Assembly (NCBI GenBank): GCA_964017045.1
Contig: OZ024810.1
Location: 5,698,062 to 5,762,061, forward strand
Length of the DNA: 64,000 nucleotides
Direction of reading: 5' to 3'
Source of the DNA: Omphiscola glabra
Taxonomy: Eukaryota; Mollusca; Gastropoda; Lymnaeidae
In this document: positions 12,150 to 27,600 of the stretch, piece by piece
How positions within the stretch are numbered: position 1 is the stretch's first letter
Layout: each line of letters starts with the position of its first letter
The notes under the pieces: model-generated
Database searches by the model: none
The model's input: only the letters and a program-made list of their open reading frames with translations
What the model was told of the DNA's origin: nothing
Program-made: the position numbers and the translations under genes

Positions 12150-15100
12150 AGGAATGGGTCCTAGTCACTGGGCTGATAGTGGCATCTGTAAGTAATGGGA
12201 CCTAGTCACTGGGCTGATAATGACATCTGTAAGGAATGGGTCCTAGTCATTGGGCTGATAGTGACATCTGTAAGGAATGGGTCCTAGTCACTGGGCTGAT
12301 AGTGACATCTGTAAGTAATGGGTCCTAGTCATTGGGCTGATAGTGACATCTGTAAGTAATGGGTCCTAGTCACTGGGCTGATAGTGGCATCTGTAAGTAA
12401 TGGGTCCTAGTCACTGGGCTGATAGTGACATCTGTAAGTAATGGGTCCTAATCATTGGGCTGATAGTGACATCTGTAAGTAATGGGTCCTAGTCACTGGG
12501 CTGATAGTGACATCTGTAAGTAATGGGTCCTAATCATTGGGCTGATAGTGACATCTGTAAGTAATGAGTCCTAGTCACTGGGCTGATAGTGACATCTGTA
12601 AGTAATGGGTCCCAGTCATTGGTCTGATAGTGACATCTGTAAGGAATGAGTCCTAGTCATTGGGCTGATAGTGACATCTGTAAGTAATGGGTCCCAGTCA
12701 TTGGTCTGATAGTGACATCTGTAAGTAATGGGTCCCAGTCATTGGTCTGATAGTGACATCTGTAAGTAATGGGTCCCAGTCATTGGGCTGATAGTGACAT
12801 CTGTAAGTAATGGGTCCTAGTCACTGGGCTGATAGTGGCATCTGTAAGTAATGGGTCCTAGTCACTGGGCTGATAGTGGCATCTGTAAGTAATGGGTCCT
12901 AGTCACTGGGCTGATAGTGGCATCTGTAAGTAATGGGTCCTAGTCACTGGGCTGATAGTGGCATCTGTAAGTAATGGGTCCTAGTCACTGGGCTGATAGT
13001 GACATCTGTAAGTAATGGGTCCTAGTCATTGGGCTGATAGTGACATCTGTAAGGAATGACTCCTAGTCACTGGGCTGATAGTGACATCTGTAAGTAATGA
13101 GTCCTAGTCATTGGGCTGATAGTGACATCTGTAAGTAATGGGTCCTAGTCATTGGGCTGATAGTGACATCTGTAAGTAATGGGTCCTAGTCATTGGGCTG
13201 ATAGTGACATCTGTAAGTAATGGGTCCCAGTCATTGGGCTGATAGTGACATCTGTAAGTAATGAGTCCTAGTCACTGGGCTGATAGTGGCATCTGTAAGT
13301 AATGGGTCCCAGTCATTGGGCTGATAGTGACATCTGTAAGTTATGGGTCCTAGTCATTGGGCTGTTAGTGACATCTGTAAGTAATGGGTCCTAGTCATTG
13401 GGCTGATAGTGACATCTGTAAGTAATGGGTCCTAGTCACTGGGCTGATAGTGGCATCTGTAAGTAATGGGTCCTAGACTTTGGGCTGATAGTGACATCTG
13501 TAAGTAATGGGTCCTAGTCACTGGGCTGATAGTGGCATCTGTAAGTAATGGGTCCCAGTCATTGGGCTGATAGTGACATCTGTAAGTAATGGGTCCTAGT
13601 CATTGGTCTGATAGTGACATCTGTAAGTAATGGGTCCTAGTCACTGGGCTGATAATGACATCTGTAAGGAATGAGTCCTAGTCATTGGGCTGATAGTGAC
13701 ATCTGTAAGTAATGGGTCCTAGTCACTGGGCTGATAGTGGCATCTGTAAGTAATGGGTCCTAGTCATTGGGCTGATAGTGACATCTGTAAGGAATGAGTC
13801 CTAGTCATTGGGCTGATAGTGACATCTGTAAGTAATGGGTCCTAGTCATTGGGCTGATAGTGACATCTGTAAGTAATGGGTCCTAGTCATTGGGCTGATA
13901 GTGACATCTGTAAGGAATGAGTCCTAGTCATTGGTCTGATAGTGACATCTGTAAGGAATGACTCCTAGTCATTGGGCTGATAGTGACATCTGTAAGTAAT
14001 GGGTCCTAGACATTGGTCTGATAGTGACATCTGTAATTAATGGGTCCTAGTCATTGGTCTAATAGTGACATCTGTAAGGAATGACTCCTAGTATTTGGGC
14101 TGATAGTGACATCTGTAAGTAATGGGTCCTAGTCACTGGGCTGATAGTGACATCTGTAAGTAATGGGTCCTAGTCACTGGGCTGATAGTGACATCTGTAA
14201 GTAATGGGTCCTAGTCACTGGGCTAATAGTGACATCTGTAAGTAATGGGTCCTAGTCACTGGGCTGATAGTGACATCTGTAAGTAATGGGTCCTAGTCAC
14301 TGGGCTGATAGTGGCATCTGTAAGTAATGGGTCCTAGTCATTGGGCTGATAGTGGCATCTGTAAGGAATGGGTCCTAGACATTGGTCTGATATTGACATC
14401 TGTAAGTAATGGGTCCTAGTCATTGGGCTGATAGTGACATCTGTAAGTAATGGGTCCTAGTCATTGGTCTGATAGTGACATCTGTAAGGAATGGGTCCTA
14501 GTCACTGGGCTGATAGTGACATCTGTAAGGAATGAGTCCTAGTCATTGGTCTGATATTGACATCTGTAAGTAATGGGTCCTAGTCACTGGGCTGATATTG
14601 ACATTTGTAAGGAATGAGTCCTAGTCATTGGGCTGATAGTGACATCTGTAAGTAATGGGTCCTAGACATTGGTCTGATAGTGACATCTGTAAGGAATGAG
14701 TCCTAGTCATTGGTCTGATATTGACATCTGTAAGGAATGAGTCCTAGTCATTGGTCTGATATTGACATCTGTAAGGAATGAGTCCTAGTCATGTGGCTAA
14801 TAGTGACATCTGTAAGGAATGAATCCTAGTCATGTGGCTGATAGTGACATCTGTAAGGAATGAGTCCTAGTCATTGGTCTGATATTGACATCTGTAAGGA
14901 ATGAGTCCTAGTCCTGTAGCTGATAGTGATATCTGTAAGTAATGGGTCCTAGTCACTGGGCTGATAGTGACATCTGTAAGTAATGAGTCCTAGTCACTGG
15001 GCTGATAGTGACATCTGTAAGTAATGAGTCCTAGTCACTGGGCTGATAGTGACATCTGTAAGTAATGGGTCCTAGTCATTGGGCTGATAGTGGCATCTGT

Positions 15101-18100
15101 AAGGAATGAGTCCTAGTCACTGGGCTGATATTGACATCTGTAAGGAATGAGTCCTAGTCATTGGGCTGATAGTGACATCTGTAAGTAATGGGTCCTAGTC
15201 ACTGGGCTGATAGTGGCATCTGTAAGTAATGGGTCCTAGTCACTGGGCTGATAGTGACATCTGTAATGAATGAGTCCTAGTCATTGGGCTGATAGTGACA
15301 TCTGTAAGTAATGCGTCCTAGTCACTAGGCTGATAGTGGCATCTGTAAGTAATGGGTCCTAATCATTGGGCTGATAGTGACATCTGTAAGGAATGGGTCC
15401 TAGTCACTGGGCTGATAGTGGCATCTGTAAGTAATGGGACCTAGTCACTGGGCTGATAATGACATCTGTAAGGAATGGGTCCTAGTCATTGGGCTGATAG
15501 TGACATCTGTAAGGAATGGGTCCTAGTCACTGGGCTGATAGTGACATCTGTAAGTAATGGGTCCTAGTCATTGGGCTGATAGTGACATCTGTAAGTAATG
15601 GGTCCTAGTCACTGGGCTGATAGTGGCATCTGTAAGTAATGGGTCCTAGTCACTGGGCTGATAGTGACATCTGTAAGTAATGGGTCCTAATCATTGGGCT
15701 GATAGTGACATCTGTAAGTAATGGGTCCTAGTCACTGGGCTGATAGTGACATCTGTAAGTAATGGGTCCTAATCATTGGGCTGATAGTGACATCTGTAAG
15801 TAATGAGTCCTAGTCACTGGGCTGATAGTGACATCTGTAAGTAACGGGTCCCAGTCATTGGTCTGATAGTGACATCTGTAAGGAATGAGTCCTAGTCATT
15901 GGGCTGATAGTGACATCTGTAAGTAATGGGTCCCAGTCATTGGTCTGATAGTGACATCTGTAAGTAATGGGTCCCAGTCATTGGTCTGATAGTGACATCT
16001 GTAAGTAATGGGTCCCAGTCATTGGGCTGATAGTGACATCTGTAAGTAATGGGTCCTAGTCACTGGGCTGATAGTGGCATCTGTAAGTAATGGGTCCTAG
16101 TCACTGGGCTGATAGTGGCATCTGTAAGTAATGGGTCCTAGTCACTGGGCTGATAGTGGCATCTGTAAGTAATGGGTCCTAGTCACTGGGCTGATAGTGG
16201 CATCTGTAAGTAATGGGTCCTAGTCACTGGGCTGATAGTGACATCTGTAAGTAATGGGTCCTAGTCATTGGGCTGATAGTGACATCTGTAAGGAATGACT
16301 CCTAGTCACTGGGCTGATAGTGACATCTGTAAGTAATGAGTCCTAGTCATTGGGCTGATAGTGACATCTGTAAGTAATGGGTCCTAGTCATTGGGCTGAT
16401 AGTGACATCTGTAAGTAATGGGTCCTAGTCATTGGGCTGATAGTGACATCTGTAAGTAATGGGTCCCAGTCATTGGGCTGATAGTGACATCTGTAAGTAA
16501 TGAGTCCTAGTCACTGGGCTGATAGTGGCATCTGTAAGTAATGGGTCCCAGTCATTGGGCTGATAGTGACATCTGTAAGTTATGGGTCCTAGTCATTGGG
16601 CTGTTAGTGACATCTGTAAGTAATGGGTCCTAGTCATTGGGCTGATAGTGACATCTGTAAGTAATGGGTCCTAGTCACTGGGCTGATAGTGGCATCTGTA
16701 AGTAATGGGTCCTAGACTTTGGGCTGATAGTGACATCTGTAAGTAATGGGTCCTAGTCACTGGGCTGATAGTGGCATCTGTAAGTAATGGGTCCCAGTCA
16801 TTGGGCTGATAGTGACATCTGTAAGTAATGGGTCCTAGTCATTGGTCTGATAGTGACATCTGTAAGTAATGGGTCCTAGTCACTGGGCTGATAATGACAT
16901 CTGTAAGGAATGAGTCCTAGTCATTGGGCTGATAGTGACATCTGTAAGTAATGGGTCCTAGTCACTGGGCTGATAGTGGCATCTGTAAGTAATGGGTCCT
17001 AGTCATTGGGCTGATAGTGACATCTGTAAGGAATGAGTCCTAGTCATTGGGCTGATAGTGACATCTGTAAGTAATGGGTCCTAGTCATTGGGCTGATAGT
17101 GACATCTGTAAGTAATGGGTCCTAGTCATTGGGCTGATAGTGACATCTGTAAGGAATGAGTCCTAGTCATTGGTCTGATAGTGACATCTGTAAGGAATGA
17201 CTCCTAGTCATTGGGCTGATAGTGACATCTGTAAGTAATGGGTCCTAGACATTGGTCTGATAGTGACATCTGTAATTAATGGGTCCTAGTCATTGGTCTA
17301 ATAGTGACATCTGTAAGGAATGACTCCTAGTATTTGGGCTGATAGTGACATCTGTAAGTAATGGGTCCTAGTGACTGGGCTGATAGTGACATCTGTAAGT
17401 AATGGGTCCTAGTCACTGGGCTGATAGTGACATCTGTAAGTAATGGGTCCTAGTCACTGGGCTAATAGTGACATCTGTAAGTAATGGGTCCTAGTCACTG
17501 GGCTGATAGTGACATCTGTAAGTAATGGGTCCTAGTCACTGGGCTGATAGTGGCATCTGTAAGTAATGGGTCCTAGTCATTGGGCTGATAGTGGCATCTG
17601 TAAGGAATGGGTCCTAGACATTGGTCTGATATTGACATCTGTAAGTAATGGGTCCTAGTCATTGGGCTGATAGTGACATCTGTAAGTAATGGGTCCTAGT
17701 CATTGGTCTGATAGTGACATCTGTAAGGAATGGGTCCTAGTCACTGGGCTGATAGTGACATCTGTAAGGAATGAGTCCTAGTCATTGGTCTGATATTGAC
17801 ATCTGTAAGTAATGGGTCCTAGTCACTGGGCTGATATTGACATTTGTAAGGAATGAGTCCTAGTCATTGGGCTGATAGTGACATCTGTAAGTAATGGGTC
17901 CTAGACATTGGTCTGATAGTGACATCTGTAAGGAATGAGTCCTAGTCATTGGTCTGATATTGACATCTGTAAGGAATGAGTCCTAGTCATTGGTCTGATA
18001 TTGACATCTGTAAGGAATGAGTCCTAGTCATGTGGCTGATAGTGACATCTGTAAGGAATGAATCCTAGTCATGTGGCTGATAGTGACATCTGTAAGGAAT

Positions 18101-18627
18101 GAGTCCTAGTCATTGGTCTGATATTGACATCTGTAAGGAATGAGTCCTAGTCCTGTAGCTGATAGTGATATCTGTAAGTAATGGGTCCTAGTCACTGGGC
18201 TGATAGTGACATCTGTAAGTAATGAGTCCTAGTCACTGGGCTGATAGTGACATCTGTAAGTAATGAGTCCTAGTCACTGGGCTGATAGTGACATCTGTAA
18301 GTAATGGGTCCTAGTCATTGGGCTGATAGTGGCATCTGTAAGGAATGAGTCCTAGTCACTGGGCTGATATTGACATCTGTAAGGAATGAGTCCTAGTCAT
18401 TGGGCTGATAGTGACATCTGTAAGTAATGGGTCCTAGTCACTGGGCTGATAGTGGCATCTGTAAGTAATGGGTCCTAGTCACTGGGCTGATAGTGACATC
18501 TGTAATGAATGAGTCCTAGTCATTGGGCTGATAGTGACATCTGTAAGTAATGCGTCCTAGTCACTGGGCTGATAGTGGCATCTGTAAGTAATGGGTCCTA
18601 ATCATTGGGCTGATAGTGACATCTGTA
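12150..18627. repeat. higher-order block D: two tandem copies of 79 monomers (3,239 bp)
   Basis: Rare variants recur exactly 3,239 bp (79 x 41) apart: GGGACCTAG at 12201 and 15440, AGTTATGGG at about 13340 and 16579, AATTAATGGG at 14035 and 17274, GACATTTG near 14600 and 17839, and CCTGTAGCTG near 14913 and 18152. The junction is near 15385, where the right copy restarts with the sequence found near 12150. A diverged related copy lies on each side, offset by 104 monomers (9771 to 14035) and by 105 monomers (16596 to 20901). The 79-monomer form therefore looks like a 104-monomer unit that has lost about 25 monomers. Confidence 0.85.
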
Positions 18628-21600
18628 AGTAATGGGTCCTAGTCACTGGGCTGATAGTGACATCTGTAAGTAATGGGTCCTAGACATTGGTCTGATAGTG
18701 ACATCTGTAAGTAATGGGTCCTAGTCATTGGGCTGATAGTGGCATCTGTAAGGAATGAGTCCTAGTCACTGGGCTGATAGTGACATCTGTAAGGAATGAG
18801 TCCTAGTCATTGGGCTGATAGTGACATCTGTAAGTAATGGGTCCTAGTCACTGGGCTGATAAGGGCATCTGTAAATAATGGGTCCTAGTCATTGGGCTGA
18901 TAGTGACATCTGTAAGTAATGGGTCTTAGTCATTGGGCTGATAGTGACATCTGTAAGTAATGGATCCTAGTCATTGGGCTGATAGTGACATCTGTAAGTA
19001 ATGGGTCCTAGTCACAGGGCTGATAGTGACATCTGTAAGGAATGAGTCCTAGTCACTGGGCTGATAGTGGCATCTGTAAGTAATGGGTCCTAGTCACTGG
19101 GCTGATAGTGACATCTGTAAGTAATGGGTCCTAGTCACTGGGCTGATAGTGACATCTGTAAGGAATGAGTCCTAGTCACTGGGGTGATAGTGGCATCTGT
19201 AAGTAATGGGTCCTAGTCATTGGGCTGATAGTGGCATCTGTAAGTAATGGGTCCTAGTCACTGGGCTGATAGTGACATCTGTAAGGAATGGGTCCTAGTC
19301 ATTGGTCTGATAGTGACATCTGTAAGTAATGGGTCCTAGTCACTGAGCTGATAGTGACATCTGTAAGGAATGGGTCCTAGTCATTGGTCTGATAGTGACA
19401 TCTGTAAGTAATGGGTCCTAGTCATTGGTCTGATAGTGACATCTGTAAGTAATGGGTCCTAGTCATTGGTCTGATAGTGACATCTGTAAGTAATGGGTCC
19501 CAGTCATTGGGCTGATAGTGACATCTGTAAGTAATGGGTCCTAGTCATTGGTCTGATAGTGACATCTGTAAAGAATGGGTCTTAGTCATTGGTCTGATAG
19601 TGACATCTGTAAGTAATGGGTCCTAGTCATTGGTCTGATAGTGACATCTGTAAGGAATGGGTCCTAGTCACTGGGCTGATAGTGGCATCTGTAAGTAATG
19701 GGACCTAGTCACTAAGCTGATAGTGACATCTGTAAGGAATGGGTCCTAGTCATTGGGCTGATAGTGACATCTGTAAGGAATGGGTCCTAGTCACTGGGCT
19801 GATAGTGACATCTGTAAGTAATGGGTCCTAGTCATTGGGCTGATAGTGACATCTGTAAGTAATGGGTCCTAGTCACTGGGCTGATAGTGGCATCTGTAAG
19901 TAATGGGTCCTAGTCACTGGGCTGATAGTGACATCTGTAAGTAATGGGTCCTAATCATTTGGCTGATAGTGACATCTGTAAGTAATGGGTCCTAGTCATT
20001 GGGCTGATAGTGACATCTGTAAGTAATGGGTCCTAGTCACTGGGCTGATAGTGACATCTGTAAGGAATGGGTCCTAGTCATTGGGCTGATAGTGACATCT
20101 GTAAGTAATGAGTCCTAGTCACTGGGCTGATAGTGACATCTGTAAGTAATGGGTCCCAGTCATTGGTCTGATAGTGACATCTGTAAGGTATGAGTCCTAG
20201 TCATTGGGCTGATAGTGACATCTGTAAGTAATGGGTCCCAGTCATTGGTCTGATAGTGACATCTGTAAGTAATGGGTCCCAGTCATTGGTCTGATAGTGA
20301 CATCTGTAAGTAATGGGTCCCAGTCATTGGGCTGATAGTGACATCTGTAAGTAATGGGTCCTAGTCACTGGGCTGATAGTGGCATCTGTAAGTAATGGGT
20401 CCTAGTCACTGGGCTGATAGTGGCATCTGTAAGTAATGGGTCCTAGTCACTGGGCTGTTAGTGGCATCTGTAAGTAATGGGTCCTAGTCACTGGGCTGAT
20501 AGTGGCATCTGTAAGTAATGGGTCCTAGTCACTGGGCTGATAGTGACATCTGTAAGTAATGGGTCCTAGTCATTGGGCTGATAGTGACATCTGTAAGGAA
20601 TGACTCTTAGTCACTGGGCTGATAGTGACATCTGTAAGTAATGAGTCCTAGTCATTTGGCTGATAGTGACATCTGTAAGTAATGGGTCCTAGTCATTGGG
20701 CTGATAGTGACATCTGTAAGTAATGGGTCCTAGTCATTGGGCTGATAGTGACATCTGTAAGTAATGGGTCCCAGTCATTGGGCTGATAGTGACATCTGTA
20801 AGTAATGAGTCCTAGTCACTGGGCTGATAGTGGCATCTGTAAGTAATGGGTCCCAGTCATTGGGCTGATAGTGACATCTGTAAGTAATGGGTCCTAGTCA
20901 TTGGGCTGTTAGTGACATCTGTAAGTAATGGGTCCTAGTCATTGGGCTGATAGTGACATCTGTAAATAATGGGTCCTAGTCACTGGGCTGATAGTGGCAT
21001 CTGTAAGTAATGGGTCCTAGACTTTGGGCTGATAGTGACATCTGTAAGTAATGGGTCCTAGTCACTGGGCTGATAGTGGCATCTGTAAGTAATGGGTCCC
21101 AGTCATTGGGCTGATAGTGACATCTGTAAGTAATGGGTCCTAGTCATTGGTCTGATAGTGACATCTGTAAGTAATGGGTCCTAGTCAATGGGCTGATAAT
21201 GACATCTGTAAGGAATGAGTCCTAGTCATTGGGCTGATAGTTACATCTGTAAGTAATGGGTCCTAGTCACTGGGCTGATAGTGGCATCTGTAAGTAATGG
21301 GTCCTAGTCATTGGGCTGATAGTGACATCTGTAAGGAATGAGTCCTAGTCATTGGGCTGATAGTGACATCTGTAAGTAATGGGTCCTAGTCACTGGGCTG
21401 ATAGTGGCATCTGTAAGTAATTGGTCCTAGTCATTGGGCTGATAGTGACATCTGTAAGGAATGGGTCCTAGTCACTGGGCTGATAGTGACATATGTAAGT
21501 AATGGGTCCTAGTCACTGGGCTGATAGTGACATCTGTAAGGAATGGGTCCTAGTCATTGGGCTGATAGTGGCATCTGTAAGTAATGGGTCCTAGTCACTG

Positions 21601-24600
21601 GGCTGATAGTGGCATCTGTAAGTAATGGGTCCTAGTCACTGGGCTGATAGTGACATCTGTAAGGAATGGGTCCTAGTCATTGGGCTGATAGTGACATCTG
21701 TAAGTAATGGGTCCTAGTCATTGGGCTGATAGTGACATCTGTAAGTAATGGGTCCTAATCATTGGGCTAATAGTGACATCTGTAAGTAAGGGGTCCTAGT
21801 CACTGGGCTGATAGTGGCATCTGTAAGTAATGGGTTCTAGTCATTGGGCTGATAGTGGCATCTGTAAGGAATGAGTCCTAGACATTGGTCTGATAGTGAC
21901 ATCTGTAAGTAATGGGTCCTAGTCATTGGGCTGATAGTGGCATCTGTAAGGAATGAGTCCTAGTCACTGGGCTGATAGTGACATCTGTAAGGAATGAGTC
22001 CTAGTCATTGGGCTGATAGTGACATCTGTAAGTAATGGGTCCTAGTCACTGGGCTGATAGTGACATCTGTAAGTAATGGGTCCTAGTCATTGGGCTGATA
22101 GTGACATCTGTAAGTAATGGGTCCTAGACACTGGGCTGATAGTGACATCTGTAAGGAATTAGTCCTAGTCATTGGGCTGATAGTGACATCTGTAAGTAAT
22201 GGGTCCTAGTCATTGGGCTGATAGTGACATCTGTAAGTAATGGGTCCTAGTCATTGGGCTGATAGTGACATCTGTAAGTAATGGGTCCTAGTCACTGGGC
22301 TGATAGTGACATCTGTAAGGAATGAGTCCTAGTCACTGGGCTGATAGTGGCATCTGTAAGTAATGGGTCCTAGTCACTGGGCTGATAGTGGCATCTGTAA
22401 GTAATGGGTCCTAGTCACTGGGCTGATAGTGACATCTGTAAGGAATGAGTCCTAGTCACTGGGCTGATAGTGGCATCTGTAAGTAATGGGTCCTAGTCAT
22501 TGGGCTGATAGTGGCATCTGTAAGTAATGGGTCCTAGTCACTGGGCTGATAGTGACATATGTAAGTAATGGGTCCTAGTCATTGGTCTGATAGTGACATC
22601 TGTAAGTAATGGGTCCTAGTCACTGGGATGATAGTGACATCTGTAAGGAATGGGTCCTAGTCATTGGTCTGATAGTGACATCTGTAAGTAATGGGTCCTA
22701 GTCATTGGTCTGATAGTGACATCTGTAAGTAATGGGTCCTAGTCATTGGTCTGATAGTGACATCTGTAAGTAATGGGTCCCAGTCATTGGGCTGATAGTG
22801 ACATCTGTAAGTAATGGGTCCTAGTCATTGGTCTGATAGTGACATCTGTAAGTAATGGGTTCTAGTCATTGGGCTGATAGTGACATCTGTAAGTAATGAG
22901 TCCTAGTCACTGTGCTGATAGTGACATCTGTAAGTAATGAGTCCTAGTCACTGTGCTGATAGTGGCATCTGTAAGTAATGGGTCCTAGTCACTGGGCTGA
23001 TAGTGGCATCTGTAAGTAATGGATCCTAGTCACTGTGCTGATAGTGGCATCTGTAAGTTATGGGTCCTAGTCACTGTGCTGATAGTGACATCTGTAAGTA
23101 ATGGGTCCTAGTCATTGGGCTGATAGTGACATCTGTAAGTAATGGGTCCTAGTCACTGGGCTGATAGTGGCATCTGTAAGTAATGGGTCCTAGTCACTGG
23201 GCTGATAGTGACATCTGTAAGTAATGGGTCCTAATCATTGGGCTGATAGTGACATCTGTAAGTAATGGGTCCTAGTCATTGGGCTGATAGTGACATCTGT
23301 AAGTAATGGGTCCTAGTCATTGGGCTGATAGTGACATCTGTAAGTAATGGGTCCTAGTCACTGGGCTGATAGTGACATCTGTAAGTAATGGGTCCTAATC
23401 ATTGGGCTGATAGTGACATCTGTAAGTAATGAGTCCTAGTCACTGGGCTGATAGTGACATCTGTAAGTAATGGGTCCCAGTCATTGGTCTGATAGTGACA
23501 TCTGTAAGGAATGAGTCCTAGTCATTGGGCTGATAGTGACATCTGTAAGTAATGGGTCCCAGTCATTGGTCTGATAGTGACATCTGTAAGTAATGGGTCC
23601 CAGTCATTGGGCTGATAGTGACATCTGTAAGTAATGGGTCCTAGTCACTGGGCTGATAGTGGCATCTGTAAGTAATGGGTCCTAGTCACTGGGCTGATAG
23701 TGGCATCTGTAAGTAATGGGTCCTAGTCACTGGGCTGATAGTGGCATCTGTAAGTAATGGGTCCTAGTCACTGGGCTGATAGTGGCATCTGTAAGTAATG
23801 GGTCCTAGTCACTGGGCTGATAGTGACATCTGTAAGTAATGGGTCCTAGTCATTGGGCTGATAGTGACATCTGTAAGGAATGAGTCCTAGTCACTGGGCT
23901 GATAGTGGCATCTGTAAGTAATGGGTCCTAGTCACTGGGCTGATAGTGACATCTGTAAGTAATGGGTCCTAGTCACTGGGCTGATAGTGACATCTGTAAG
24001 TAATGGGTCCTAGTCACTGGGCTGATAGTGACATCTGTAAGGAATGAGTCCTAGTCACTGGGCTGATAGTGGCATCTGTAAGTAATGGGTCCTAGTCATT
24101 GGGCTGATAGTGGCATCTGTAAGTAATGGGTCCTAGTCACTGGGCTGATAGTGATATATGTAAGTAATGGGTCCTAGTCATTGGTCTGATAGTGACATCT
24201 GTAAGTAATGGGTCCTAGTCACTGGGATGATAGTGACATCTGTAAGGAATGGGTCCTAGTCATTGGTCTGATAGTGACATCTGTAAGTAATGGGTCCTAG
24301 TCATTGGTCTGATAGTGACATCTGTAAGTAATGGGTCCTAGTCATTGGTCTGATAGTGACATCTGTAAGTAATGGGTCCCAGTCATTGGGCTGATAGTGA
24401 CATCTGTAAGTAATGGGTCCTAGTCATTGGTCTGATAGTGACATCTGTAAGTAATGGGTTCTAGTCATTGGGCTGATAGTGACATCTGTAAGTAATGAGT
24501 CCTAGTTACTGTGCTGATAGTGACATCTGTAAGTAATGAGTCCTAGTCACTGTGCTGATAGTGGCATCTGTAAGTAATGGGTCCTAGTCACTGGGCTGAT

Positions 24601-27600
24601 AGTGGCATCTGTAAGTAATGGATCCTAGTCACTGTGCTGATAGTGGCATCTGTAAGTAATGGGTCCTAGTCACTGTGCTGATAGTGACATCTGTAAGTAA
24701 TGGGTCCTAGTCATTGGGCTGATAGTGACATCTGTAAGTAATGGGTCCTAGTCACTGGGCTGATAGTGGCATCTGTAAGTAATGGGTCCTAGTCACTGGG
24801 CTGATAGTGACATCTGTAAGTAATGGGTCCTAATCATTGGGCTGATAGTGACATCTGTAAGTAATGGGTCCTAGTCATTGGGCTGATAGTGACATCTGTA
24901 AGTAATGGGTCCTAGTCATTGGGCTGATAGTGACATCTGTAAGTAATGGGTCCTAGTCACTGGGCTGATAGTGACATCTGTAAGTAATGGGTCCTAATCA
25001 TTGGGCTGATAGTGACATCTGTAAGTAATGAGTCCTATACACTGGGCTGATAGTGACATCTGTAAGTAATGGGTCCCAGTCATTGGTCTGATAGTGACAT
25101 CTGTAAGGAATGAGTCCTAGTCATTGGGCTGATAGTGACATCTGTAAGTAATGGGTCCCAGTCATTGGTCTGATAGTGACATCTGTAAGTAATGGGTCCC
25201 AGTCATTGGTCTGATAGTGACATCTGTAAGTAATGGGTCCCAGTCATTGGGCTGATAGTGACATCTGTAAGTAATGGGTCCTAGTCACTGGGCTGATAGT
25301 GGCATCTGTAAGTAATGGGTCCTAGTCACTGGGCTGATAGTGGCATCTGTAAGTAATGGGTCCTAGTCACTGGGCTGATAGTGGCATCTGTAAGTAATGG
25401 GTCCTAGTCACTGGGCTGATAGTGGCATCTGTAAGTAATGGGTCCTAGTCACTGGGCTGATAGTGACATCTGTAAGTAATGGGTCCTAGTCATTGGGCTG
25501 ATAGTGACATCTGTAAGGAATGACTCCTAGTCACTGGGCTGATAGTGACATCTGTAAGGAATGAGTCCTAGTCACTGGGCTGATAGAGACATCTGTAAGT
25601 AATGAGTCCTAGTCACTGGGCTGATAGTGACATCTGTAAGTAATGAGTCCTAGTCATTGGGCTGATAGTGACATCTGTAAGTAATGGGTCCTAGTCATTG
25701 GGCTGATAGTGACATCTGTAAGTAATGGGTCCTAGTCATTGGGCTGATAGTGACATCTGTAAGTAATGGGTCCCAGTAATTGGGCTGATAGTGACATCTG
25801 TAAGTAATGAGTCCTAGTCACTGGGCTGATAGTGGCATCTGTAAGTAATGGGTCCCAGTCATTGGGCTGATAGTGACATCTGTAAGTAATGGGTCCTAGT
25901 CATTGGGCTGTTAGTGACATCTGTAAGTAATGGGTCCTAGTCATTGGGCTGATAGTGACATCTGTAAGTAATGGGTCCTAGTCACTGGGCTGATAGTGGC
26001 ATCTGTAAGTAATGGGTCCTAGACTTTGGGCTGATAGTGACATCTGTAAGTAATGGGTCCTAGTCACTGGGCTGATAGTGGCATCTGTAAGTAATGGGTC
26101 CCAGTCATTGGGCTGATAGTGACATCTGTAAGTAATGGGTTCTAGTCATTGGTCTGATAGTGACATCTGTATGTAATGGGTCCTAGTCACTGGGCTGATA
26201 ATGACATCTGTAAGGAATGAGTCCTAGTCATTGGGCTGATAGTGACATCTGTAAGTAATGGGTCCTAGTCACTGGGCTGATAGTGGCATCTGTAAGTAAT
26301 GGGTCCTAGTCATTGGGCTGATAGTGACATCTGTAAGGAATGAGTCCTAGTCATTGGGCTGATAGTGACATCTGTAAGTAATGGGTCCTAGTCACTGGGC
26401 TGATAGTGGCATCTGTAAGTAATGGGTCCTAGTCACTGGGCTGATAGTGACATCTGTAAGGAATGGGTCCTAGTCACTGGGCTGATAGTGACATATGTAA
26501 GTAATGGGTCCTAGTCACTGGGCTGATAGTGACATCTGTAAGGAATGGGTCCTAGTCACTCGGCTGATAGTGGCATCTGTAAGTAATGGGTCCTAGTCAC
26601 TGGGCTGATAGTGGCATCTGTAAGTAATGGGTCCTAGTCACTGGGCTGATAGTGACATCTGTAAGGAATGGGTCCTAGTCATTGGGCTGATAGTGACATC
26701 TGTAAGTAATGGGTCCTAGTCACTGGGCTGATAGTGGCATCTGTAAGTAATGGGTCCTAGTCACTGGGCTGATAGTGACATCTGTAAGTAATGGGTCCTA
26801 GTCACTGGGCTGATAGTGGCATCTGTAAGTAATGGGTCCCAGTCATTGGGCTGATAGTGACATCTGTAAGTAATGGGTCCTAGTCATTGGTCTGATAGTG
26901 ACATCTGTAAGTAATGGGTCCTAGTCACTGGGCTGATAATGACATCTGTAAGGAATGAGTCCTAGTCATTGGGCTGATAGTGACATCTGTAAGTAATGGG
27001 TCCTAGTCACTGGGCTGATAGTGACATCTGTAAGGAAAGAGTCCTAGTCACTGGGCTGATGGTGGCATCTGTAAGTAATGGGTCCTAGTCATTGGGCTGA
27101 TAGTGGCATCTGTAAGGAATGAGTCCTAGTCACTGGGCTGATAGTGACATCTGTAAGTAATGGGTCCTAGTCATTGGTCTGATAGTGACATCTGTAAGTA
27201 ATGGGTCCTAGTCATTGGGCTGATAGTGGCATCTGTAAGGAATGAGTCCTAGTCACTGGGCTGATAGTGGCATCTGTAAGTATTGGGTCCTAGTCATTGG
27301 ACTGATAGTGACATCTGTAAGTAATGGGTCCTAGTCACTGGGCTGATAGTGGCATCTGTAAGTAATGGGTCCTAGTCACTGGGCTGATAGTGACATCTGT
27401 AAGGAATGGGTCCTAGTCATTGGGGTGATAGTGACATCTGTAAGTAATCGGTCCTAGTCATTGGGCTGATAGTGACATCTGTAAGTAATGGGTCCTAGTC
27501 ATTGGGCTGATAGTGACATCTGTAAGTAATGGGTCCTAGTCACTGGGCTGATAGTGACATCTGTAAGTAATGGGTCCTAATCATTGGGCTGATAGTGACA